A program made the translations under genes and the position numbers. From positions 558,001 through 622,000 of the forward strand of contig NZ_JACCCO010000001.1 in assembly GCF_013409935.1 (NCBI RefSeq): a stretch of DNA of 64,000 nt. Reading direction: 5' to 3'. Shown piece after piece: positions 33,921 to 40,743 of this stretch. Below the pieces are notes generated by a model. That model had not been told where the DNA came from and made no database searches. It worked only from the letters and a program-made list of their open reading frames with translations. This DNA comes from Streptosporangium sandarakinum. GTDB taxonomy: Bacteria; Actinomycetota; Actinomycetes; Streptosporangiales; Streptosporangiaceae. Position 1 is the stretch's first letter. Each line of letters starts with the position of its first letter.

Positions 33921-35885
33921 ATGACTCTGCGGTTCAACCTGCTGGGCCCGCTCCAGATACGCCACTCCGGCCGCCTCGTCCCGCTCGGTCCGCCGAAGCA
34001 GCGCGTCGTGCTCGCCGTACTCCTGCTGGAGGCGGGGCGGGTCGTCTCCCTGGACCGCCTGACCGCGGCCGTGTGGGAGGGCGAGCCGCCTCGCTCGGCC
34101 GTGGCCAACCTGCGGACGTACGTCAACCGCCTGCGCGACGTCCTGGGCGGCCACCACGACCGTCTCGTCGCCCACGCTCCCGGCTACACGCTGGAGGTCC
34201 GCGACGGCGAGTCGGACATCGCGGACTTCACGGAGAACGCCCGGCAGGGGCGCGCCGTGCTGGCCGGGGGTGACCCGCGGGCCGCCCTGCGCCACCTGTC
34301 GGCGGCCCTGGCGCTGTGGCGCGGCGCGGAGGCCGAGGACGTGCCGCGCACCCCCGAGCTCTCGTCGCGGCTGGCGGTCCTGGCCGAGCAGCGCTGCCTC
34401 GCCATGGAGGACCTCGCGCAGGCCCGGCTGTCCCTGGGTGAGCACGCCGAGATGCTCCACGAGCTCCGCGAGACCGTCGCGGAGCACCCCACCAGGGAAC
34501 GGCTGTGGGGCCACCTCATGCTCGCGCTGTACCGCACGGGCGACGTCGCGGCGGCGCTGGCCGCCTACGAGAGGGCGCGGACCGTCCTGCGCGAGGGCCT
34601 CGGTCTGGAGCCGGGCCCGGACCTCGTCGCCCTCCAGCGCCGGATGCTCAACCGCGACCCCGGACTCGTCCCCGCGCCCGCCCGGCGGCCCGGCCCGTCC
34701 GGCGCCCGCCGGGTGGTCCCGCGGATGATCCCGTCCCCGGGCGACCTCGTGGGCCGTGACCGGGAGGTGAAGGAGCTGACGCGCCTGGCCGGAGAGACGC
34801 GGAGTCCGGCCAGGATCGTCCTGCACGGCCCGGGCGGCGTCGGCAAGTCGGCGCTCGCCAGGCACGTCCTCCGGCTGCTCTCCGCCGGGCGTCCCGGCGG
34901 GCACCTCTACGCCGACCTCCAGGACGTCCGGCCCGGGGCGCCGCCCCCGGACCCTTCGCGGGTCATGACCTGTTTCCTGACCGCCCTCGGCGTGCCGGCC
35001 GAGCGGATCCCGTGGGACCCGGTCCAGGCGGCCGAGGTGCTCCGGTTGCGCATCGGTGACGACGCCCCGCTGGTCCTGCTGGACAACGCCCTCGACGACG
35101 GCCAGGTACGGCCGCTGCTGACGGCCTGCGACGGCTGCCCGGTCGTCGTCACCAGCCGGGCCATGCTGTCCACGCTGGAGGGTACGGAGCACGTCGAGAT
35201 CCTGCCCCTGCCGGGTGACGCCGCCCGCGAGTTGCTGGCCGGGCTGTGCGGCACGGACCGCACGGACGCCGACCCCGCCGCGGCGAACCGGATCGCCGAG
35301 CTCTGCGAGTGCCTGCCGCGTCCGCTGCGGGCGGCCGGCACCCGGCTCGCCGCCCGGCGCGAGTGGTCGCTGGCGGCCTTCGCCGGCCTGCTCGCGGACG
35401 AGCGCCACCGGATGGACCTGCTCGGCAACGGCGACCTGCCCATCCGGGAGAGCATCGACGCCGACTACCGGGTGCTGCTGTCCGGCACGGGCCCGGTGGA
35501 CAGCGCGGCCGTCGAGCTCTTCCACCACCTCGGTACGGCGCAGGCCGTCGAACTGACCCCCGCTGACGTGGCGCGGTCCCTCGCGTGCGACACGGTGACC
35601 GCGTCCGCCGCCCTGGGCCGCCTCGCCGACCTGCGCCTCATCGAGCCCGTGGAGCAGGCCCGTTACCGGGTGGGCGGCCTGGTGCGGTGCTTCGCCTCGG
35701 AGGTCGTCCGGAACGGGCGGGTCCCCGGACGACCCGCCGCGCGTCACCCCGCGCCGGGCTTTCCGGGGTGGGCCGTCCTCGAACGGCCCGGCGGGCGGCT
35801 CATCACCCAGGGGCACGCGGGACGGCCGGACCCCGAACGGCCCGGCGCGGCGTCCGGGCCCCGTTCCGGATCGCCGCCGCGGTAG
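33921..35885 (+). CDS. AfsR/SARP-like transcriptional regulator with NB-ARC ATPase
   Basis: A 654-residue regulator. Residues 1-95 are an OmpR-type winged-helix DNA-binding domain ('FNLLGPLQIRHSGRLVPLG'); 100-245 are the bacterial transcriptional activation domain (BTAD: 'ALAAYERARTVLREGLGLEP'); 275 onward is an NB-ARC-type ATPase with Walker A 'GPGGVGKSALAR' and Walker B-like 'APLVLLDNAL'. The TPR region found in long AfsR proteins is missing, and the last 60 residues are Pro/Gly/Arg-rich. SARPs usually activate secondary-metabolite genes. It converges on the MauE/ABC/peptide/TlpA cluster and is the nearest candidate activator. The ATG has GGAGG just upstream. Confidence 0.9.
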   Translation: MTLRFNLLGPLQIRHSGRLVPLGPPKQRVVLAVLLLEAGRVVSLDRLTAAVWEGEPPRSAVANLRTYVNRLRDVLGGHHDRLVAHAPGYTLEVRDGESDIADFTENARQGRAVLAGGDPRAALRHLSAALALWRGAEAEDVPRTPELSSRLAVLAEQRCLAMEDLAQARLSLGEHAEMLHELRETVAEHPTRERLWGHLMLALYRTGDVAAALAAYERARTVLREGLGLEPGPDLVALQRRMLNRDPGLVPAPARRPGPSGARRVVPRMIPSPGDLVGRDREVKELTRLAGETRSPARIVLHGPGGVGKSALARHVLRLLSAGRPGGHLYADLQDVRPGAPPPDPSRVMTCFLTALGVPAERIPWDPVQAAEVLRLRIGDDAPLVLLDNALDDGQVRPLLTACDGCPVVVTSRAMLSTLEGTEHVEILPLPGDAARELLAGLCGTDRTDADPAAANRIAELCECLPRPLRAAGTRLAARREWSLAAFAGLLADERHRMDLLGNGDLPIRESIDADYRVLLSGTGPVDSAAVELFHHLGTAQAVELTPADVARSLACDTVTASAALGRLADLRLIEPVEQARYRVGGLVRCFASEVVRNGRVPGRPAARHPAPGFPGWAVLERPGGRLITQGHAGRPDPERPGAASGPRSGSPPR

Positions 35886-35954
35886 GGCGGGAACGGCTCA
35901 AAAGACCGGTGGACACCGGGCGGCGGGGCCGGTGGGGCCGATCCGGCGCTCCTG

Positions 35955-36515
35955 TCAGAGGACCGGTTCGACGTGGGCCATGATCGTCCCCGCCGCGAGG
36001 ACCCCGCCCCGCTCGTCGAGGACGGCGAGGGCGGGGTAGCCCCGCACCCCCAGCGCCCTGGTCGCGGCCTCACCCTTCCTCTCGACGATGACGTGCGCCA
36101 CCGGCTGGAGCGTGTCCCGGTAGTCCGAGACGTCCTCGCCGTCGGTGACCAGCACCGCCAGGACGGCGTCCCGCCCGTGCGGATGGTTCTTCGCCGCCTC
36201 CAGGAACTGCGGGACCCGCTCGGCGCACGGCGGGCAGTTCTTGGTGAAGACCCCGACCAGGGTGCGGCCGGGGGTCAGGGTCGGGCCCCGGCGCACCTCG
36301 CCGTCGGCCGTCACGGCCTCGAAGGGGCCGACGACCTCGCCGACCGGCAGCATCAGATCCGGCAGCCTCCCGGGGAGTGCGGAAGGCCCGGAGGACCCGG
36401 AGGGCCCGGCCGGCCCGGGCAGGGCCCTCACGAGACGGGTGAGCCTGACGGTGAAGAGGAGATCGAGCGTGCACACGACGCCCACCAGCACCACGAGCGC
36501 GGCGACGAAATACAT
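35955..36515 (-). CDS. membrane-anchored TlpA/MauD-like thioredoxin
   Basis: A 186-residue protein with one N-terminal membrane helix ('FVAALVVLVGVVCTLDLLFT') and an extracytoplasmic thioredoxin-like domain with the redox site 'CPPC' near residues 93-96, then 'YPALAVLDERGGV' with the usual cis-Pro region. A similar Cys-Pro-x-Cys site is found in MauD, which with MauE makes disulfides in the methylamine dehydrogenase small subunit. Here it is the last gene of a cluster with a MauE-like protein, an exporter and a six-cysteine peptide, so it probably oxidises or isomerises cysteines of that peptide. The ATG at 36515 follows GGGCCAGGA. A hairpin separates it from the peptide gene. Confidence 0.85.
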   Translation of the reverse strand: MYFVAALVVLVGVVCTLDLLFTVRLTRLVRALPGPAGPSGSSGPSALPGRLPDLMLPVGEVVGPFEAVTADGEVRRGPTLTPGRTLVGVFTKNCPPCAERVPQFLEAAKNHPHGRDAVLAVLVTDGEDVSDYRDTLQPVAHVIVERKGEAATRALGVRGYPALAVLDERGGVLAAGTIMAHVEPVL

Positions 36516-36549
36516 TCCTGGCCCTTTTCCTTTCCGGCGGAACGGGAAA

Positions 36550-36578
36550 GGGGGCGCGCCCGGAACGGACGCGCCCCC
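36550..36578 (-). terminator. hairpin between the Cys-rich peptide gene and the thioredoxin gene
   Basis: GGGGGCGCG pairs perfectly with CGCGCCCCC around an 11-base loop, 16 bases after the peptide stop. In peptide operons such a partial terminator raises precursor mRNA relative to maturation genes; that role is inferred. Confidence 0.65.
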
Positions 36579-36593
36579 GGATCTCATCTCGGC

Positions 36594-36671
36594 TCAGCAG
36601 CCGTGGTCGTAGCAGGCGTAGTAGGTGGTGGTGGCGCAGCACCAACGGCCGGAGTTGCAGAAGCAGTACAT
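36594..36671 (-). CDS. tiny cysteine-rich peptide, candidate exported/disulfide-bonded product
   Basis: A 25-residue open frame with Cys at 3, 5, 11, 12, 20 and 25, one Trp (10), four Tyr, a Thr triplet (14-16) and Cys as the last residue. The ATG at 36671 has GGGAG six bases upstream, an ideal site; an in-frame ATG at 36698 would add nine residues ('MSTDRWERR') that might be a short leader. It lies between an ABC exporter and a TlpA-like thioredoxin, all on one strand, and is followed by a hairpin. Six cysteines allow three disulfides. I know no family for it. No lanthionine or cyclodehydratase gene is near. It could also be a chance frame, but composition, ribosome site and neighbours argue against that. 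Confidence 0.6.
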   Translation of the reverse strand: MYCFCNSGRWCCATTTYYACYDHGC

Positions 36672-36765
36672 TCTTCTCTCCCATCGATCGGTGGACATCT
36701 CGAAAGGTAAGAGGACCGCCGATGGGATCCCTACAGCGCCGATACTCGCCGCCGTGTATCCCGCG

Positions 36766-38910
36766 TCACGTCCCGGGGAGATCGGCTCGCGCGCCGTTTC
36801 CCGCACCCGGGGGAAACGCCGGGGCGAGATCGCCGTCGCCCGGCTCCGCGGCCCGGTAGCCCTGGGCCTGCAGCCCGAACAGGTGGGCGTAGAGCCCGCC
36901 GCGGGCCAGCAGCTCGGCGTGGGTGCCCTGCTCGGCGACCCGGCCCCCGTCCAGGACGACGAGGAGGCCGGCCTCCCGGAGGGTGCCCAGGCGGTGGGAG
37001 ACGAGCACGCTGGTCCGTCCCCGCCGGTGCTCGCGCAGCCCGACGTGGATCTCGTGCTCGGCCTCGGCGTCCAGTCCGGAGCCGGGCTCGTCCAGGATCA
37101 GCAGGTCGCGGTCCCCCCGGAGGTAGGCGCGGGCCAGCGCGAGGCGCTGCCACTGCCCGCCCGACAGGAGGACGCCGGTCCCCTGGCCGCCGCCCGGCCC
37201 GTTCCCGGCGCCGCCGCCCCGGCCACCGTCCAGGTCGCCGTCCGGATCGCCGTCCGGATCGCCGTCCAGGTCGTCGCCCTGGAAGAAGAGCCGGGACAGG
37301 AGGGTGTCGTAACCGCGGGGCAGCGCGGCGACGAACCCGTGCGCGCCCGCCCCGCGGGCCGCGGCCTCGATCCGTGCCCGGTCCCCGATCCGGCCGACAT
37401 CACCCAGGCCGATGTTCTCGGCCGCCGTCATGTCGTACTGCATGTAGTCCTGGAACACCGCGCCGATCCGCGCCCTCAGCCCGGCGGGGTCCAGCTCGCG
37501 GATGTCCGTCCCGTCCCACAGGATCTCCCCGCGCTCCGGGTCGTACATCCGGCACAGCAGCTTGACCAGCGTGCTCTTGCCCGCCCCGTTCCTGCCGACC
37601 AGGCCGACCGCCTCGCCGTACGGGATCGTGAGGTTCAGGCCGCGCAGGGTCCACGGGTGCTCCGGCGAGTAGCGGAACCACACGTCGCGCAGCTCCACGC
37701 CGCGGCGCAGCGGCGGCGCCGGCCGGGGCAGGGGCGGTACGGGAAGGTCCGGCTCGCCGCCGAGGACGGCGAGGTAGTGGCCGAACAGGAGCAGCTGCCG
37801 ATGGGCCGCCGCCACCTCCACGGCCAGCCCGGTGAGAGCGCCCTGCACCCCGGCGACGGCCGCCGCGAAGAGGGACACGTCACCGACGGTGAGACCGCCT
37901 CCGGCCGCGGCGTGCAGCGCCCAGACCAGCCCGCCGCCGGCGGCGAGCGCGCCGAACGTGCCGGCCGCGCCCTGGACGCGCAGCTCGCGCCGGTCCGTCC
38001 GGCCGCGTTCGGCGTTCGCGGCCCGCCGCCTGCCGTTCATCAGCTCCCGCAGGTGCGCCCCGGTGCCGAACAGGCGCATCTCCTTGGCGGCCTGCACGTT
38101 CACCAGCAACTCCCGGAAGAAGAACTCCCTGCGCTCGGCCGGGCCGATCCGCCAGAGCATGGCCGCGCGGCGCCGGGCCAGCCACAGCTCCGCGGCCAGC
38201 GAGGGGACGGCCGCGCAGACGACCACCGGCGCCATCCAGGGGCCGACCACCAGCAGGGAGCCGAGGAACCCCGCCCCGGTGACCGTGGTCCTGGCGATGC
38301 CGAGGACGGCGGAGACGACCTGTCCCGGCGTGGTGGCGCCGTGCTGCTGGGCCATCCTGAGCCGGTCGAGGAAGACCGGGTCCTCGAACCTCGCCAGCCC
38401 CACGAAGCGCTCGGCCGCCCGGAAGAGCCGGTCCTGAGCGGCCAGCCCGACCCGGCGGCCGGTCTCCTCCCTGGCGTACCGCGCCGCCTGGGGGACCACG
38501 GCCGCCAGCACGCCGCAGGCCGCCAGCGCCGCGCCCAGGCCGGTGAGGGCCGGGGCGGTGGCCGCGCCCCGGGCGATGAGGTCGATCGCCGACTTGGTCA
38601 GCCACGCCGTCACCACCGGCAGCGCCGCCCCGGCCAGGGTGAGCAGAGCGAAGGCGGTGGCGAGCCACGGGCCCGCCCGCCACGCCAGGGCGAGCGCCGC
38701 CGCGGCGCCCCGTACGCTCGCCCGCGCCCGGGACCGGGGAGCGGCGTCACCGGCCCCGGCGGACGGCCCGACGGGCGGAGAGCCGGGCGGAAAGCCCGGC
38801 GGGAGACCCGGCGGAAGGCCGGGTGGGAGATCCGGCGGGAGACCCGGTGGGAGACCGGACGGCCCGGCCGCCGGAGCGGGCGGCGGGCCGGACGCGACTG
38901 GTTCGGGCAT
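36766..38910 (-). CDS. ABC exporter (fused membrane and ATPase domains)
   Basis: A 714-residue half-transporter of the peptide/lipid exporter type. The first 60 residues are Pro/Gly-rich with 'PPGLPP' repeats. About six membrane helices follow, then the nucleotide-binding domain: Walker A 'GRNGAGKST' (near 437), Q-loop 'VFQDYMQYDM', signature 'LSGGQWQRLALARA' (near 580), Walker B 'LLILDEPGS' and the switch His in 'VSHRLG'. Between Q-loop and signature is an unusual insert of about 35 residues with 'DGDPDGD' and Gly-rich repeats. No C39 peptidase domain. It lies between the MauE-like gene (19 bases) and the Cys-rich peptide (68 bases). Likely it exports that peptide. Confidence 0.88.
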   Translation of the reverse strand: MPEPVASGPPPAPAAGPSGLPPGLPPDLPPGLPPGLPPGFPPGSPPVGPSAGAGDAAPRSRARASVRGAAAALALAWRAGPWLATAFALLTLAGAALPVVTAWLTKSAIDLIARGAATAPALTGLGAALAACGVLAAVVPQAARYAREETGRRVGLAAQDRLFRAAERFVGLARFEDPVFLDRLRMAQQHGATTPGQVVSAVLGIARTTVTGAGFLGSLLVVGPWMAPVVVCAAVPSLAAELWLARRRAAMLWRIGPAERREFFFRELLVNVQAAKEMRLFGTGAHLRELMNGRRRAANAERGRTDRRELRVQGAAGTFGALAAGGGLVWALHAAAGGGLTVGDVSLFAAAVAGVQGALTGLAVEVAAAHRQLLLFGHYLAVLGGEPDLPVPPLPRPAPPLRRGVELRDVWFRYSPEHPWTLRGLNLTIPYGEAVGLVGRNGAGKSTLVKLLCRMYDPERGEILWDGTDIRELDPAGLRARIGAVFQDYMQYDMTAAENIGLGDVGRIGDRARIEAAARGAGAHGFVAALPRGYDTLLSRLFFQGDDLDGDPDGDPDGDLDGGRGGGAGNGPGGGQGTGVLLSGGQWQRLALARAYLRGDRDLLILDEPGSGLDAEAEHEIHVGLREHRRGRTSVLVSHRLGTLREAGLLVVLDGGRVAEQGTHAELLARGGLYAHLFGLQAQGYRAAEPGDGDLAPAFPPGAGNGARADLPGT

Positions 38911-38912
38911 CG

Positions 38913-38924
38913 GGAGGATCCTCC
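38913..38924 (-). promoter_or_regulatory. palindromic Shine-Dalgarno before the ABC exporter gene
   Basis: GGAGGATCCTCC is a perfect 12-base palindrome in the 19-base gap between MauE-like and exporter genes, and its GGAGG is the only ribosome site for the exporter. Pairing could mask it until ribosomes finish the upstream gene. Confidence 0.4.
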
Positions 38925-38929
38925 AGGCT

Positions 38930-39472
38930 TCACAGGGACCGGAACAGGTCTCCGATGTCCTCGGCGTGGACGACGAGCACGGCGAGGAGGGCTCCGGCGA
39001 GCACCGCGACGAGGGTTCCTTCGAGGCCGGCCGTACCGCCTCGCGCCGCGATGCCGGCGGCGGCGAGGGCCGCGGACCCGAGCACGAGGTTCCTGATCAC
39101 CTGCCCCCGGCCGACCGGCCGGGCCGATTCACCGAAGCAGTGGCAGGCGCCGTCGTGACCGGCGCGTACGGCACGGGCCAGCATCCCCGCGAACACCAGC
39201 AGCAGGGCGGCGCCCAGGAGCAGCCCCGCCGGAGCCGTGGCGGGCACCGCGACGAGGACCGGCACGCCCGCCTCGGCGACCAGGACCAGGGCGGCGATCC
39301 GCCGGCTCCCCAGCATCCGCGTCGGCGGCCAGGACGGCAGCAGGCGCTCCACGGCCTCCTCGAAACGGCGGTAGGCCGTCCCACGGCGCGCCTTGCCATG
39401 GACGGACACGATGAAGAGCACCGCCAGAAACGCCCGGCAGGCGAGGACGGCGTGGACGGCGGCGTGCTGCAT
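38930..39472 (-). CDS. MauE/DoxX-like redox membrane protein
   Basis: A 180-residue integral membrane protein with about four to five helices and the motif 'CHCFGES' near residue 110, the Cys-x-Cys-Phe-Gly pattern typical of MauE-like proteins. MauE works with MauD in forming disulfides in methylamine dehydrogenase; related proteins move redox equivalents across the membrane. The ATG at 39472 is preceded by GGGAGCG. It is the first gene of the minus-strand cluster with the exporter, peptide and TlpA-like thioredoxin, and presumably exchanges electrons with the latter. There are no methylamine dehydrogenase genes here, so the partner must be something else. Confidence 0.82.
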   Translation of the reverse strand: MQHAAVHAVLACRAFLAVLFIVSVHGKARRGTAYRRFEEAVERLLPSWPPTRMLGSRRIAALVLVAEAGVPVLVAVPATAPAGLLLGAALLLVFAGMLARAVRAGHDGACHCFGESARPVGRGQVIRNLVLGSAALAAAGIAARGGTAGLEGTLVAVLAGALLAVLVVHAEDIGDLFRSL

Positions 39473-39641
39473 GTCGGCGCTCCCGGCGGCGTGTCCCCTC
39501 GCGGCCGTTCCGCGGGTGCCCGTCACGTTACGGAGGCCCGCGGTCAAGGGAGATACGGACCGGATACACACGGGCGTGTATCGGTTCGGGGATCGGCGGC
39601 CGTTGACCGCCGATGCGGTGATCCCTAACGTTGGACCGTTA

Positions 39642-39655
39642 TGGGAGCGCTCCCA
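39642..39655. promoter_or_regulatory. CebR box 3
   Basis: Perfect TGGGAGCGCTCCCA, 88 bases before the aldose 1-epimerase start and 170 bases before the divergent MauE-like gene. It places the epimerase in the cellobiose regulon. An effect on the divergent cluster is possible but less likely at that distance. Confidence 0.88.
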
Positions 39656-39742
39656 TATATGTTCCGGCGGTCCCGGCGGTGATCGGGCTGCGAAAATGGG
39701 GTAGGGCGCCCGCACCGCCCGCCCGATCGAAAGGATCTCCCC

Positions 39743-40639
39743 TTGGCCCGGCAGTTCACCCTCCGCAGCGGCACCATGCACGCCGAGATCACCGAGCGGT
39801 CCGCCGCCCTGCGCGTCCTTCGCGACGGCGAGCGCGACCTCGTGGTCTCCTGGCCGGAGGACGGGCCGATCCCCTACTACAGCGGCACCCTCCTCGCCCC
39901 CTGGCCCAACCGCGTCGGAGGCGCCCGCTACACCTTCGAAGGGCGGGAGCACCGGCTGCCCGTGAACGAGGAGGACCGCGGCAACGCCCTGCACGGGCTG
40001 GTCGCCGAGACCGACTGGACGGCGGTGGAGTGGCTGTCGGTGGAGGACGAGCACGGCTTCGTCCGGCTCGCCCACACGATCACCCCCACCCCGGGCTACC
40101 CGTTCACCGTCGCCCTGGAGGTGCGTTACTCCCTGACCCCCGGCGGACTGACCACCACGCTGACCGCCGAGAACACCGGTGACACCGACGCCCCCTACGG
40201 CTGCGGCCCGCACCCGTGGCTGCTGGCAGGCGACGACGTCGAGCGGTACGAGCTGCACGTGCCGGCCGGCAGGGTGCTGCTGGTGGACGACCGGCTGCTG
40301 CCGCGCGCGCTGGAGGACGTCTCCGGCACGCCGTACGACTTCACGGTCCCGCGCGTGGTGGGGGACACCGCCGTGGACCACGCCTTCACCGGCCTCGCCG
40401 CCGACGCCTCCGGGCAGGCCGCGGTACGGCTGCGCGGCCCCGAGGGCGGGGTCGAGGTGCGCTGGGACGCCTCCGTGCTGCCCTGGGTGCAGGTGTGCAC
40501 CGGGACCGGCCTCGGCCACCGCGGGCTGGCGGTGGAGCCGATGACCTGCCCGCCCGACGCCTTCAACTCCGGCACCGACCTGATCGTGCTGCGGCCCGGC
40601 GAGAAGACCGAGGCGTCCTGGACGATCTCGCCCTGCTGA
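39743..40639 (+). CDS. galM: aldose 1-epimerase (mutarotase)
   Basis: Cytoplasmic galactose-mutarotase-like enzyme of 298 residues that interconverts alpha and beta anomers of aldoses. Visible active-site regions: 'APWPNRVGGARY', His in 'NALHGLV' (near 89), His in 'CGPHPWL' (near 156) and the base Glu in 'GLAVEPMTCPPDAF' (near 261). The TTG start has AAAGGA seven bases upstream. A perfect CebR box upstream suggests it converts the beta-glucose released by BglC to the alpha form for glucokinase. It stands alone. Confidence 0.92.
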   Translation: MARQFTLRSGTMHAEITERSAALRVLRDGERDLVVSWPEDGPIPYYSGTLLAPWPNRVGGARYTFEGREHRLPVNEEDRGNALHGLVAETDWTAVEWLSVEDEHGFVRLAHTITPTPGYPFTVALEVRYSLTPGGLTTTLTAENTGDTDAPYGCGPHPWLLAGDDVERYELHVPAGRVLLVDDRLLPRALEDVSGTPYDFTVPRVVGDTAVDHAFTGLAADASGQAAVRLRGPEGGVEVRWDASVLPWVQVCTGTGLGHRGLAVEPMTCPPDAFNSGTDLIVLRPGEKTEASWTISPC

Positions 40640-40717
40640 GCCCGCGCCGCCCCGCACCATTCGGCGACGTCCCCCAGGTCACAGCCTTCGGAGTGTACGG
40701 TTCGCAGATGTTTTACA

Positions 40718-40725
40718 TATAAAAT
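40718..40725 (+). promoter_or_regulatory. putative -10 element of the FUSC gene
   Basis: TATAAAAT in an unusually AT-rich patch, 18 bases before the GTG start of the FUSC gene. It would give a very short or absent leader, consistent with the lack of a Shine-Dalgarno sequence. Confidence 0.45.
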
Positions 40726-40743
40726 ACCCGGTAAGCTTCATGG

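Noticed and set aside
36625..39096. 823-codon plus-strand frame opposite the exporter and peptide genes
   Set aside because: Composition is Arg/Gly/Pro-rich shadow coding; the minus strand shows Walker A, signature and Walker B motifs.
38930..39472. Methylamine dehydrogenase cluster
   Set aside because: MauE- and MauD-like proteins are present, but there are no large or small subunit genes and no amicyanin or MauG-type genes nearby.
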